Assembly: GCA_963932465.1 (NCBI GenBank)
Contig: OZ010786.1
Location: 442,048,619-442,112,618, forward strand
From: Maratus speciosus
Lineage: Eukaryota > Arthropoda > Arachnida > Araneae > Salticidae
Direction of reading: 5' to 3'
Length of the DNA: 64,000 nt
The notes beneath the pieces are model-generated. The model did not search any database and was not told the origin of the DNA. It saw only the letters and a list, made by a program, of their open reading frames with translations. Every line of letters starts with the position of its first letter. Positions within the stretch are counted from its first letter, which is position 1. The position numbers and the translations under genes were made by a program. This document shows, piece after piece, positions 22,821 through 34,580 of this stretch.

Positions 22821-23644
22821 TTATTTTAAATGCTTCACTGTTTCTTAACTAATCGGTTTTCTTCGAAAATATGGTTTCTATTTTCCGTTTTTTAGAAAGT
22901 AACGTACCTTTTATCCAATCTTGACTTGAGAAAGAAAGAGAGATTGTATTAAGTTCTTTCAGAACTTTAGTACCATCTTTCAAATATGTATACAACCCCT
23001 TAATCGACCTACATAATGTTTTAAACACTGCACTACATTTTTATCTTTTGAATTTAACACTTATTCAATCTTTTGTCGTGAAATAGTAGTACCATACTGA
23101 AGATGTATCATTATCTTTCCTATGAGCTACAAAATCCTTTTCATATCATTAGACATTTTTAAAGCAAAATAAATATAAGCGAGCGAAAAAAAAAAGTTAG
23201 CACATAATAATGTGCTAACTATATATAATATATATATATATAATAATAATAAGTATGATACACGACTGCGATGCTTATCAATAAATTCTAATTTGAAAAT
23301 TACTTTCGTAGTGAAAGATCTTCTACACACTCAGCGAAATCGAAATAAACAAATGATTTCATTTTTCGTGACTAATAGCTGTGCGGTTACATCTGTCGGT
23401 TCCAAATACATGCAAAAAATAATTGAGATATATATTCTTTTTCAATAATATTTAATTTTCATAAAAATCAATTGATTTTTTTTTCCAAAAGCGAAAGTCT
23501 ATAAATATATTTTTAATTTCAGCTGAATATTGTTCCATTAAAAAAAAAAAGAGAGAGAATTCCGAAAATCCCTGGATTTGCCAGTATACATCCCGGGATT
23601 TTCGGGATTAAAAATAAAGCGGGATCCCAGGATTGTAATCCTTA
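22161..23644 (-). mobile_element. hAT element with BED-finger relic, 1484 bp
   Basis: The ends are TAGGGATTACAATCCTGAGA and, reverse-complemented, TAAGGATTACAATCCTGGGA, flanked by a 7/8-matching 8-bp duplication (gatataag 22153-22160, ggtataag 23645-23652). The minus strand at 22935-23097 reads SVWYYYFTT, then KCSAVFKTLCRSIKGLYTYL. This fits a degraded BED zinc finger (S.VW..F...KC..C.K......KGL..HLK), the DNA-binding N-terminus of hAT transposases. Stops interrupt it and the catalytic domain is absent. A run of 34 A residues lies at 22785-22818. The frames at 22556-22738, 23127-23330 and 23212-23448 are incidental. Confidence 0.8.
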
Positions 23645-23652
23645 GGTATAAG

Positions 23653-25110
23653 TCACTAAGAGTTAAAATAATTTGTATTTTTAAAGAATTTATGAAAAAA
23701 GGTCACTCATAATGTATTTCATTGGGAAATTTCAAGACTGACAGAACAAAAAGAACAGTTTTTTTAACTATTTTTTAAAAATATTAAAAATCATCCTAGG
23801 ACAACAAGGAGTATGGCGGAGCTAAGATGAAGAATTATATCATTAGAATATCATAAAAGTATGTCATAAAAATAGAGGATTAATATCTTTTAAGCTTTAA
23901 GTAAAATTGTAAACAATTCACCATTCCCCATTTTATCATAATGGGCGATCGGGTTGAATTGAAAGTGCAAAAACAATACTTTTTGAAAAAAATATTTAAA
24001 GCACTTATATATGTCATAAGTATATAAAGAAGGTACGTAACAAAAGTAGAAAGTTCAAAGTAACTGAATTAAGCATTAGTTTTTTGTTAATATGGAGTTT
24101 TAATATCTTTCAATGTATAACAACTATACTGTTTTTTGCCATGTATTCTCTATGGCGAATACAAGTCGTGAAATGCCCAAACAGTACTTTTTAAAATTGT
24201 CATAACTAACTAATTAATTGTGATAACTTCAAAAAACATATCTTCAAATGTGCAGAAGATATTAATGTAAACGATAAATCCATCAGTTTGTAGTTATAAG
24301 TACGATGATTAATAGATTAAAGACGCAAAACACAGCACATTTTACAAAATGGCGCTAAGAACCACAACATCGAAAAATAACATCCGCCATTACACATACA
24401 GAAATTTCAGGTATACAGATATTCTGCGTACCTCAAGAAAATTCGCATACAGTGTAGGCATTATAATACAATATATTGTGGCCAAACAGTAAATTCGTTT
24501 TTTAATAGTGCCATTATCCAAAAATTTATTGTATGCAGCGTTCTTTCGTATACATGAAAATTTCGTACAGAGGTATTTGGCATTAAAATGCAATTAAACT
24601 GTAGATAAAGAATAAATACTTTTTTTTAATAAAATAATATTGTTAAAATATCCTATGACGTTTTTTAATAATTTAAAATTGTTAAAAAACATGTATGATT
24701 AAAAATCAACCTGTTTATTTACATTTTTTTTTTTTTTTTTTACGATGTACATATTTGTTAAATTTGTATAAATTCCATATTAAAATGTAAAAGATGAGCA
24801 TGATCTAATATGAAAATATATCTTACTGTTTATTCAGTTACAATATTTAAATGTACAACAAATATCAAATGTCTAAATACTAGCAAATACTATCATAAAT
24901 TAACTTCAAGAGAATAACAGTAAAAAGAAAATGAGACAATAAGCAACAAAGCCATCGATTCAGCTGTGATAAATTATGATTGTTTTTCATAATGAATTAT
25001 GCTTAGTTTATAATATATTTTTTTCTGTCTATAAAGATAGAATCCTGGCAAGCCAGAATCGGTTTTTCGCATTAAAGCAGACTATTAATATTCAAAACAT
25101 TCACAGTAAA
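23653..25110. other. AT-rich stretch with no recognised gene
   Basis: A block at 24385-24440 repeats tacagaaatttca / tacagatattctg, reminiscent of the 18885-19205 motif. A T19 run lies at 24724-24742. Nothing else stands out. Confidence 0.4.
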
Positions 25111-25114
25111 TAAA

Positions 25115-26750
25115 TGGATACGTGATCAGACTAGTTTTGCCCTGTTCAAGGAAATTATAAACGAATATCTGCTAAAATAATTTATTATTGTATATCAAAT
25201 AAGAAATAATTTTACAAAAAATGATTTATACTTTTGATCTAAGTCAAAAATCAGTGCTTAGAATTTAAAGGAAATTTTTTCTTTCGATTAAATCTGAAGA
25301 GAAAATAAAACTGAACTGTAACTTTTTGTGATATATCTACATTTTTCGTAGAAAATACAGCTGGTAAGATAGAAATGGATAAGATACAAATGGCTACGAT
25401 ACAAATGATAAGTTCAGTTGGTTAATATTAAATTGATTTTTAACACTTTCCAACAAAGTTGAAAAGTGTTTATGCATTCGGTTTGTCTGGCCGTCTGTCC
25501 GTCTTTTCACGCTCTAACTCCCGTAAATATACTCTGATTTTCATGAAATTGATAAAGGTTATTTAGGGTCACCAAAGCATGTTTGTTATTGTATATGAAG
25601 TATGTAGGATTAATCGTTCATTTACAGGGGCACTCAAAAGTTTTCCATTACATTATGGTATATGGCGAAAAATCGTTTGTAGAGTATTTTAATGACATTA
25701 TGCTATTTCAAATGCATTGAAAATGATATAAACCACTGAATTACACTACGATCACGTTAGAACAGGGCATTCATAGCATTTTTTATTCATTTACAGGGAC
25801 ACACAAAATAAATCAGTTACAATACAGTACTGTATTTTAGTAATAATTGCTGGAGTGTACAGTTTAAAATTTCGTATGCGCTTTTAAATTTAATTAATTT
25901 TTTGTATCTTACTCGCTATATATAAATTCTATACCTCGAATACAGGGCTGCACAAAAATATTCACGTACAGTTCTACTTATTAGAGGAAATTGCTGAAGA
26001 TAAATTTTAAACTGAAGTATATGTATCTCTTAAGTGAACTACATTTTGGTATGCATGTAGTTAATAGATTCAAATCTATACATCCTATACAGGGCTGCAG
26101 AAAAATGCGCATAATTCCCAATTGTGGATGGGAACAGCTGAAATTGGGTTAGGAAATGTATTATGCGTTTCCACATGGTTGAATTAGACGTAATATTTTA
26201 ATTTTTTCAACGGTACAGTTTTGTTACATTATTCTGAATGTGTTGGAAAGTGTTTCATAATCTATGCTTGAAGCATGATTTTTTCTGACTTGTTTATTTT
26301 ATAGGATTTATTTTACCAATTTCTAACCTGTTTCTTTTCGTCCATTAGTAAATTGGCTTTACATACTATTTTCATGGAGAAGAAATCCTCTTTCTTAGCA
26401 AATATTCAATTTTTGGGAAATTTTTGTTCTCACAAAATTCTCGGTAAAAAAACAGAATATAATGCAGAGTTTAGTTGTAATAAACTAGCTTCATAACAAA
26501 ATAGAGACGTGACCAGACTGGCTTTGACTTGCCCAAAGATATTCTAAGCCAATATCTTTTCAAATAATCTATTAATTTGTAAATGAAAGAAAACAAAATT
26601 AAAGGAAATAAGTTATGCTTTTGATCAACTTCAAGCATATTTGCTTAGAATTTAAAGAGAAAAAAATCTTGGTGTTGTACGTGCATAAAAAGCAAAATTA
26701 AACCTTAAAAAACACTTTTTTGCTACATTTTCAGGAGCATGTATGTAAAG
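25115..26750 (+). repeat. S1 locus 3 flanked by a direct duplication
   Basis: The left flank 25115-25360 and right flank 26510-26745 are direct diverged copies (acgtgatcagactagttttg versus acgtgaccagactggctttg, then a shared ttagaatttaaag). Between them the S1 satellite runs 25440-26275 with four units about 150-170 bp apart. It opens AACACTTTCCAACA and closes TGTTGGAAAGTGTTT, an inverted pair. This arrangement suggests a complete element whose core is the satellite array. Confidence 0.55.
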
Positions 26751-27555
26751 TAAGTTTGGTTGATTTGCTTTATATTGGTTCTTTTATTATAGGATGAATA
26801 TTTTACAAATTTTTATCATGTTTCTTTTCGTCTCTTATTTGAGCAACTTTACATAGATGTCAAGAGAAAAAAAATAAACTGATTTTTAAAGCAACAATTT
26901 AGTTTTATGTGTGTCATTTGTTGATATTGCTTATTAAGTAAAGAACAGGATGTACAGCGTAGTTGTAGTAAGCTTCCATAACTCACATGAAAATTCATCG
27001 TATTGTGTTGAGTAACTAACTGAGTAAAGAGAGTATATTAGTTTCAGGAACTGAACCCTGCCACTCCGTGCTGACATTAAAATGGCGATAGTCGTAGGTG
27101 GATTTCTTTCAGGGTTTGCACGGTCCGTTGAATCTGAATACCAATATATTTTTTAAGTTTTCATTACTTTATTTTTTCTGAGATTAAATAAGTCAAAGAA
27201 AACTTTTAGGAAATACTGATGTCTAAATTAGGGAATCAAAAATAAGCTTAAAAAATACGCCTACGTCACCCGTCATTTTTGTATCACTGTGCAGGCGATT
27301 CAGGTGGAGGTGAACGGAATTTTCAAGGACTCTGCCACTTCTGCTTCAGATAAGATTCTATTTAACGCTTAGTGAACTAATGCCACCATATTCGTGACAA
27401 CCAATATTTATTATCAAAATTTGTTTCAAATTATTATAATACTTTTGCCAACTCTTTTTCTGACAAACATTTTTTGAATAATTTCTAAAATTTGAGATTA
27501 GATGGGGCAAAAATATCTGCCCTAAAATACTGTTGTCCAGTTGTAAACTACACCA
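26751..27555. other. Stretch with no recognised gene
   Basis: A plausible acceptor (tttttgtatcactgtgcag, ending 27293) precedes a 25-codon open frame, but phrases here (ccaccatattcgtgacaacc) recur in the repeat at 29390-29610, so repeat DNA is more likely. Confidence 0.3.
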
Positions 27556-27559
27556 GTGT

Positions 27560-27735
27560 TGAATTGAAGGAGCCTTGGGGGGACATTCTCCCCCCGGAGC
27601 AGAGAGACTGCGATGTGCCCCCGGAAGACTTGAGATTTTGTGTTTTTAATTGTCAAAAAGTGCATTTTCCCCCCTCCGGAACTCTAAACTTCCCCCCAGG
27701 AGTCACAGAAATCCCCCCCCCCCGGAGAAAAATGT
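27560..27735 (+). repeat. C-run tract, G-quadruplex-prone on the minus strand
   Basis: Several runs of 5-12 C, many followed by CCGGA or GGAG, recur every 25-60 bp in an otherwise AT-rich area. The 109-codon frame at 27492-27821 is rich in Pro only because of these runs and has no recognisable domain. Confidence 0.55.
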
Positions 27736-27917
27736 CTGAACTCAGACTTGAACTACACATTTGGGCAATAAAAACTGGCATTACGAATACGCTAAATGTT
27801 AACACTATAAAGTCCGCTTGACACATTTATAAAAAAATTAAGAAATTCTAAATTTTCCACAGAAAGTTTGAAAAGTTTTTTTTTTGTAGAAACATGCATA
27901 ATAATCATTTCTAAACA

Positions 27918-28705
27918 GATTAAGTAAAGTAATGCTATAAAAAGTGATAAATTATCTTTATTAAGATTAATGATCGTTTCGTCGCACAATCGGCGGCATT
28001 TTCTAAATCATTCACGATAGAAAATATTTTCACATAATTTAAAAACAATAAACTTATTAAACAATGCCACGAGACGTGATATTTAATGAAAAACATTGCA
28101 AACTAAAAATTAAATTAAAATCAAATTAGCTATTTGCGAGCGTGGATTAATTTTCATATAATTTAACAAAACAGTAACATGGTAAACAATGTCACGAGAC
28201 AACATGCATAATGAAAAACATTGCAAAACATAAAATAAAAATAAAATTATCTTGGTTATTTGCGAGCGTGGATTAATTTTTACAATTGTTACTAAAATTA
28301 CATAGCATATCTTTCCAAATTGTAGGTAAATCAAGGGACACTGAATCATTGCAAAGATTCGTGTTGCGTAAAATATCTCTATTTATTCTCGTATTATGGA
28401 TGGTAAATAAAATCTTGATGTATAAATTAACTTGCTATTTTTAAAATCGTTCTGTAAAGGTTCTTCGCTGCATAATCTAGCCAAAGCTGTGGTTCTTCTG
28501 TTGTATTTGATGTCTGCTACATGTTCTTTGATTCTAGTTTTAAGTTTTCTACTTGTCATAACTATATAAAACTGCTTTGAATAGAAAATATTTTCTATCG
28601 TGAATGATTTTGAAAATGTGGCCGGTTGTGCGACGAAATAATCGTCAATCTTAATAAAGATATTTTATCACTTTTTATAGCATTACTTTACTTAAGTTAC
28701 TTTTG
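27918..28705 (-). mobile_element. Penelope-like element fragment with inverted flanks
   Basis: An inverted pair (27918-28035 and 28595-28702; core taaagtaatgctataaaaag) encloses two direct repeats of about 115 bp (gctatttgcgagcgtggatt and ggttatttgcgagcgtggat) and an endonuclease relic. Tandem and inverted terminal repeats around a GIY-YIG domain suit Penelope-like elements. No reverse transcriptase motif was found, so only the 3' end survives. Confidence 0.6.
28240..28575 (-). pseudogene. GIY-YIG endonuclease relic of a Penelope-like element
   Basis: The minus strand reads FYIVMTSRKLKTRIKEHVAD, then IKYNRRTTALARLC, then NDFKNSKLIYTSRFYLPSI and IRE. After one stop it continues IEIFYATRIF. 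This follows the GIY-YIG pattern Y.G.T.RKLKTR..EH..D.......TALA.HC...H.F.F....IL......Y..R...E...I, with the Arg and His of the active site present. The YVG motif is altered to YIV. In a live element this domain nicks target DNA for priming. One in-frame stop splits it, and the upstream polymerase is missing. The frame at 28110-28349 is its downstream part. Confidence 0.65.
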
Positions 28706-29006
28706 GTTATTATAAAGATAAATATTTCGCGAATAAAATAAAATAAAAGTAATATTAAAAATTTTCGGGCGTGAAATCGGAATTTCTGAATTACAAAAAA
28801 ACCCCGCCAGATTTTTGACACTATTTGCGGTCTGTATAGTGTTAATATTTAAATAGCATAATTCAAAATTGCCGAGCTTAATCGCAGCATTTGTAGCATT
28901 TTTCTGTGAATAAATATTTTGTCAAGGTTTGTTCAAAAATGGGCAAAACTATACGCATCTTGTTGGAGTAAAATTTGTGAGTCGCCAATGAATAATTGAG
29001 GTGCTC

Positions 29007-29798
29007 ACAACCATAGTAGACCAAGTCCATTTTGAAAAAAAAAATGATATATTCCAATTAGAAAGTGCATAAGAACAGTTTAATTCACTCCCACAGTGAA
29101 CCAACTCTGTAGACAGATGCCAAATATGAGACGGTATGTGAAAACCATGGAACTATTAATCAAAGGGAACTGACATATCCTAAAAATAGTGAAGCTTCAA
29201 CTGTAACCGCTTTCGCAAGGGCGGATTACCCCCGGTGGAAACTTTGACCAGAAAATTTATATAGAAAGTTTCTGTTTATTTAAACGCCTTATTATTGCGA
29301 AACTTCAGTCATAAATAATGGTAGAAACAGATTTTCATTTTTACTGGTAGCTGTTTACTTTGGCGGTAGTCACGCCCTGCATTTCCGCCATATTGTGACA
29401 ACCATGGAAACAAACTGACTGTTTTAAAAGGAAATTTGACACCAGGTAAACAAATAGAAGTTTTTAGGATATTTATGAGAAAATATTTCCATGAATAAGA
29501 CGCTTAAATAAGACAAGATTTTCTATTCAATTTTACTGGTGGGAAGTTTGCCTCGGCGGTAATCTGAATCTGTAGATCCGATTAAAAAAAAGCAGCCGCC
29601 ATCTTGTGACAACCTCCTCAGTTACTTCACTCGCAACTCGTAGATAGTACACTTTATGTCTCCTCCTCTTTATTCATAACTCCATTGTGAAAACAGGATT
29701 TGTTCGTTGTGGGAGTAGATAAAACAGATTTTATGCATCTTCTAAATGGACTATCTCATTTTTTTTTTTTCAAAATGGACTTGGTCTACTGTGGTTGT
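29007..29798. mobile_element. Terminal-inverted-repeat element, about 790 bp
   Basis: The ends read ACAACCATAGTAGACCAAGT and, reverse-complemented, ACAACCACAGTAGACCAAGT, both followed by CCATTTTGAAAAAAA. Inside, two or three diverged direct units carry gcggattaccc/gcggtagtc, ttactggt and ccgccatNttgtgacaacc (29210-29615). TTAA follows the right end, but the left has ctca, so the target duplication is not settled. Confidence 0.65.
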
Positions 29799-29799
29799 T

Positions 29800-30405
29800 A
29801 ACCCCTTAATTAATAAACCCTATTTAATTTAAACGATTTTAGTTATTTAACTTGAGCAAAATTAGTTGAATTGAAGTATTTGGTACTTTTAAATTGTCCT
29901 CTGTTTTTTACATACTATGTTTTTCTCTCACATGTCTGTCCTATACTTATATATTTTATTTTCCTTGCTGTACTAATTTTTGGAACAGTGTAGATTCCGT
30001 GTCAGCTTTCACATTTGGTATGAAATGAGGCCTCATCAACCGAAAACGATTAAAGTTTTTACTTATAACATATATTGAATTAAGCTTTCTTTTTGACAAT
30101 ATAATTTTAATTATTAATGTACAATCTTATTTTCCATTAAGGTGAATTAAGCAGTAATTTAACTGAAACTTGTTAAAACCAGGCACTTTTTTACGAATTT
30201 TAATCGTCAGAAAGCAATATTATAATAAATGTTGATAAACTTTATATCCACATAGTTTTACATATTAAAAAAATTGTAAGCGACATTTGGAATTTTATCG
30301 TTATCAAAATATACTTATCATGGATAATTATATTTTTGGTCTATTTTTCATAGAATGCACCTTCCAATGTTATTGCTCTACGACTTTTTCAAATTTTAAT
30401 ACATT
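29800..30405. other. AT-rich stretch with no recognised gene
   Basis: No ends or coding signal seen. Confidence 0.4.
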
Positions 30406-30409
30406 TGTA

Positions 30410-31458
30410 CAGTCGTGGAAAAAAAAAAAAAAAAGGAAACACCCCCTACTAACTCCGCAACCAATTATTGTAGAAGAAAGTTACTGGTATCAAAGGATTG
30501 GAAACAAAATCTATTTTTAAATGATGTATATAAAGTTTGCTTAGGAGGCTATATATATACATATATATATCAAAACGAATACCAAATTTTCATGAAATTC
30601 GTAAGATTAGTTTCAGAAAAATTATTTATTTTAAAATGAGCCTATTTTAGGGGCTGTATCCTAAATGAAGTTCGGTACTCGATTGTTGAAATGTTACAGA
30701 ATGACTATGTCGTTTCTATTAAGGTATTATTTCTTTCGGATACGATCACTTCACTCGCTTAATATATTTCGACTCTTGCCAGCCCAAATGTTTCTATAAA
30801 ATGAGCATAATATATATATTTTTTCAAATTATTCTTTTTTTGTTCATCATAGACCCTTAAACCATCATTTTGAAGCTTTTTAATCATAATTCGAAAGCTA
30901 CTTGGAAGGAAAATTTGAAATTGGGATTCGCATAAAACAGGTCATAATAAACATAAATCAAACAAAATAATTGTAGGTTGCAATACATATTTGTTCCGAA
31001 TATTACTTTCAATATTCATAATTAATGTTATAAAATTTTTACAATTAAAAATTCAATGTATGTATGTTTGGTGTTTTTTAGTATCATAACTCATTCAAAA
31101 TTATCACATTAAGATTATAATTTCAGGAGATATTAATAAAAATATAAAAATATAATTTAACAATACAAACTCTAAATTTTGAATGTTTATAATTCAAAAA
31201 CTTATCATCCAAATGACTTGAAATTTCGTTTCTGGGCACAGTTTCAACAGAGGATTAAAAATATATTGTCAAAATTGGGGGTTACGAAATCAAAAAAAAA
31301 GTTTGGTCTGGTTTTGATTTGTAGATGGCCCCCTAAACAATTTTTTTATACACGATTTAAAAGTAGACTTTATTTCCAATCGTTTGTTATCAGTAACTTT
31401 CTTCTATTATAATTAGTTGCAGAGTTAGTAGGAGGTGCTCACTTTTTTTCCCCGACTG
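30410..31458. mobile_element. Tc1/mariner-type non-autonomous element, 1049 bp
   Basis: The left end is CAGTCGTGGAAAAAAA; the right end reverse-complements to CAGTCGGGGAAAAAAAG. TA lies on both sides (30408-30409, 31459-31460). Subterminal sequence stays complementary for about 200 bp (CCTACTAACTC, GAAGAAAGTTACTG). No transposase frame is present. The short frames at 30287-30639 and 31179-31412 lie in the inverted arms. Confidence 0.82.
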
Positions 31459-31460
31459 TA

Positions 31461-32222
31461 GATGGTGTATAATTAAAGACGCATTTACGTATCAGAAAAA
31501 AAAATAAATATTATTATTTTTCTTGCTGTCATCTGCTTAATTGTAACTAAATATATAGTCTCATTCTCTTTTTTGTGAACCTCTATGACATCAGCTGAAG
31601 AATTATTTTTATTATTTTCCCATCAAGGCCACATTTTAAAAGTTTTTTTTACCGTTTTATTTTCTGAAATAAAATGATAAAATAACATCAAATAAGTAAA
31701 ATGGATGAGGAAATAACAGAATCATGGCATGAAAGTGCAATAAAAATGTCCCCCATCAACAGAAACAAAGACAGAAAAAAAAGAAAAAAAGAAAAGAAAG
31801 AGATGTAATGAGTTAATTCTCTCTAGTCACATAAAAAGTTTCACACTATTCAGTAAAAACAAATTGCTACTAAAGATAAAGAAACACAAGTTCGTGAAAG
31901 TGAAATATATCGAAAACAAATAATTTTCATTTATATATATTGCATAAATATAGTGAAAAGAAAAGAATGAAATAAAACTAATATTTATAATATTCCAGGT
32001 GTCATTTAAATAAAGTGATTTATTCAGAATTTCAATTGATGTTTTTCACCATAGATCTAGTTCACGATTAATGCGCAGCTGTTAACACACCTTTTTTTAA
32101 ACGGATATTTTTAAAGAGAAGGTGGGATTTATTTTACAACAGAAACTGTGATATAAAATAAAACGGATAATATTCTTTTAAAAAGTAATGGAGTTCAAAA
32201 AACGGAATGGTTGGTCGCACTA
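31461..32222. other. AT-rich stretch with no recognised gene
   Basis: A purine-rich tract (aaagacagaaaaaaaagaaa) near 31765 is the only feature. Confidence 0.4.
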
Positions 32223-32226
32223 TTAA

Positions 32227-33078
32227 CCCTTCGCACTGGAGAGGTGACTTTCATTCACCACTAGTATTGGCAAATGTCACGCGTAAATCAAGCCTCCAAA
32301 TGCTTCGAACACAACAAATTTCTTACCGTTTATTTCGCCATCTTTAATCGCATAGTCCAAGAGCTGTTAAACATTTTAGGGAAGGTATTTGAGGCACCCT
32401 GAAAATTTGTGCAACACTTCTTTTGTAATGCCTAAATACAAAATCGAATGTCTGGCTGAAGGATCGTGACCCAAAACCTGTGCCAGACAAAAAATGGCAC
32501 TTGACACGTGTCTGGCACAGTTTTTGTGCCGACTAAAGTGTCTGTCATTTTCAAAATAATTCAAAATAATAATAATAAAATTCATTTTCTAAGCATAAAT
32601 ATTATTGTGCCTCAATCTCAGCGTGCCTCAAATACCTTTTTTGGGTAGTCAAAAAATGGCACTTGACACGTGTCTGGCACAGTTTTTGGGCCGACTAAAG
32701 TGTCTGTCATTTTCAAAATATTTTTATCTAAGTATAAATATTATTCTGTTTCAATCTCAGCGTGCCTCAAATACCTTTTTTGGGTAGTGTCAAAAAATGG
32801 CACTTGACACGTGTCTGGCACAGTTTTTGGGCCACGATCCTTCAGCCAGATATTCGATTTTGTATTCAGGCATTACAAAAGAAGTGTTGCACAAATTTTC
32901 AGGGTGCCTCAAATACCTACTCAAAAATGTTCAACAGCTCTCCTACTAGCAGATAATTCTGACATTAGATAAGGCAAAGAAAATTACTTTAAAATACTGG
33001 TATCTAGAGTATATAGAGCCGCGATTTACGCGGGGCACCTAGCAAAATGAGTGAGAGTCACCTTCAGAGTGCAAAGGA
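32227..33078. mobile_element. TTAA-type element, family T3, 852 bp
   Basis: Ends CCCTTCGCACTGGAGAGGTG and the complement of CACCTTCAGAGTGCAAAGGA, with TTAA at 32223-32226 and 33079-33082. A subterminal hairpin GGTGA/TCACC (32243-32259) lies 16 bp from the left end. A second palindromic unit (32361-32940) sits inside it. Confidence 0.82.
32361..32940. repeat. Inverted repeat enclosing tandem ggcacttgacacgtgtctgg units
   Basis: The arms gagctgttaaacatttt...ggcaccctgaaaatttgtgc and complement (about 32361-32475 and 32830-32940) enclose near-identical direct units carrying gtgcctcaaatacc, ggcacttgacacgtgtctgg and actaaagtgtctgtcatttt. The small frames at 32376-32585, 32605-32787 and 32762-32956 are read-through of these units. 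Confidence 0.75.
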
Positions 33079-33082
33079 TTAA

Positions 33083-33322
33083 CCTTCTCGCTGCACAACC
33101 CGAGATTTTATCGGATATGCATTTTTTCCTCCTAATTAACCCTCCTTGATTATTACCGCCAGTTATTTTTTTATTGTAAATTTTGCCTTATTTAATCGGA
33201 GCATTTTACCGATTAAACTAGATAAAATATTTTGTTTTGAAAAACCGGTGACAAAACAATAATAATTCTATAAATACGCAATTTCTGAGCTATTTTGATT
33301 AAACAATTACGCAGCGAGAGGG
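33083..33322. mobile_element. TTAA MITE, family T4, copy 1
   Basis: Ends CCTTCTCGCTGC and GCAGCGAGAGG, flanked by TTAA at 33079-33082 and 33323-33326, each shared with a neighbouring element. A related copy in the opposite orientation is 43053-43328. Shared interior landmarks are gattaaacaatta and gcattttaccgattaa. Confidence 0.85.
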
Positions 33323-33326
33323 TTAA

Positions 33327-33536
33327 CACTTTGAAGGACAAATGACTGTGTTTATGCCATGTTGAATTTACACCTGAATTTTCGAAATTTTTAATTTTAA
33401 ACTAAGGAAAAGCACTTTCACAACTTTTTTTTTTCACCAATGTCACCAGTACAACTAAAATTTAATTAAAATTTTCTGGTGCAAACCCTAATTAAAATTA
33501 GGTTGGATATAATTTATCCCACTGACCCTCAAGGGG
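33327..33536. mobile_element. TTAA MITE, family T2, copy 2 (inverted)
   Basis: It starts CACTTTGAAGGAC right after the TTAA shared with the T4 MITE and ends ACCCTCAAGGGG. Its right half reverse-complements to the left half of 10833-11026. The right TTAA has decayed. Confidence 0.68.
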
Positions 33537-33797
33537 CCTCAAGTTTAAAATCACTGTGCTAAAATCCAATGCATTTTGTTTTATCTTAACATTTTTCTGC
33601 ATTAATGGTAATAATGGGATCCAAACCAGAAAATTGCTCTTTTACGCACAGATTTCAAAGTTATGACTGGCGTTGCAGGTGTCCCAATTTCGAGGTGCTC
33701 CAAGACCCGTCCAGCGGAACACCTGCTCGGTATGGGTCTTGTCATGATGCTAAATATCCCAAATTTTCATGATGCAAAATTACTAAAAATTCTTTCT

Positions 33798-34580
33798 TGT
33801 AAGGGGCTATGCATATATAACGTTATCATTTTAGGGGGGAGGGGGGGGGTCTGGCACAAAATATCGTAAGATATCGCTAGGGGGAGGGGGAGGTTGTCTT
33901 TTGATATCGTTATCATTTTTGATACAACCCAAATATTCTCATTTTATCTATAACTTTGTCTTTACATCAAAATAGTATGTCATCTTTTTTTAGTCTTACC
34001 TATTTTTATGAAAATATAAAGATATTAAAATCATTAAATGATTATAAAACTATGTATTTAATTCCAAAATATGGAATACATTAACGATTGGCATCTCCAT
34101 TCTTTTGTCATATGTGTATGCATACATAATACGCTGTTCCGGAAACCATATGCGAAGTATGTTTGAAATGATACTTGTGTTTACTAGTGAATAAAAGAGA
34201 AAGACTGTTTTCCGCCCGTTTTGTTAATAAGAAGTCCTGTCTGCAAGTGCAAGAAGATATTATTACTGTTGAATGGAATGCATTATGTAACAAAAATTTA
34301 TTATTAAATACTTTTAAATAGTGACTATTTCTTTTAAATGTTATTTGATATATAGTGACATTTTATTGACTTCTCTTGAATCAATAAAATATGCAAAAAT
34401 AAATGTAACCATATTTATATATCACTCCAAACAAAAGGGAAAAAATTCAGACACTGATAACGATATCATTACGGGGGGGGGGGGGGGTTCGAGGTATGAT
34501 AACGTATGATATCGTAAGGGGGGGAGGGGGTCCAAAATTACCAAAAAGTTGATAACGTTATATATGCACAGCTCCTAACA
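33798..34580. mobile_element. G-run element with AACGTTATC ends, 783 bp
   Basis: The left end TGTAAGGGGCTATGCATATA and the right end's complement TGTTAGGAGCTGTGCATATA both continue TAACGTTATCA. Each end then carries a gggggagggggg run and ATATCGTAA. No target duplication or coding frame is visible. The frame at 33663-33869 crosses its left border and is not credible. Confidence 0.68.

Noticed and set aside
27275..27370. Acceptor-like site followed by a 25-codon open frame
   Set aside because: The polypyrimidine/AG is convincing alone, but nearby phrases recur in the repeat at 29390-29610 and no partner donor was found.
27492..27821. 109-codon plus-strand frame
   Set aside because: Pro-rich only because of C runs. 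Composition changes abruptly along it and no domain or splice context supports it.
29007..29798. TTAA target duplication for the ACAACCAYAG element
   Set aside because: TTAA follows the right end, but the left flank is ctca; two mismatches in four bases are too many to claim it.
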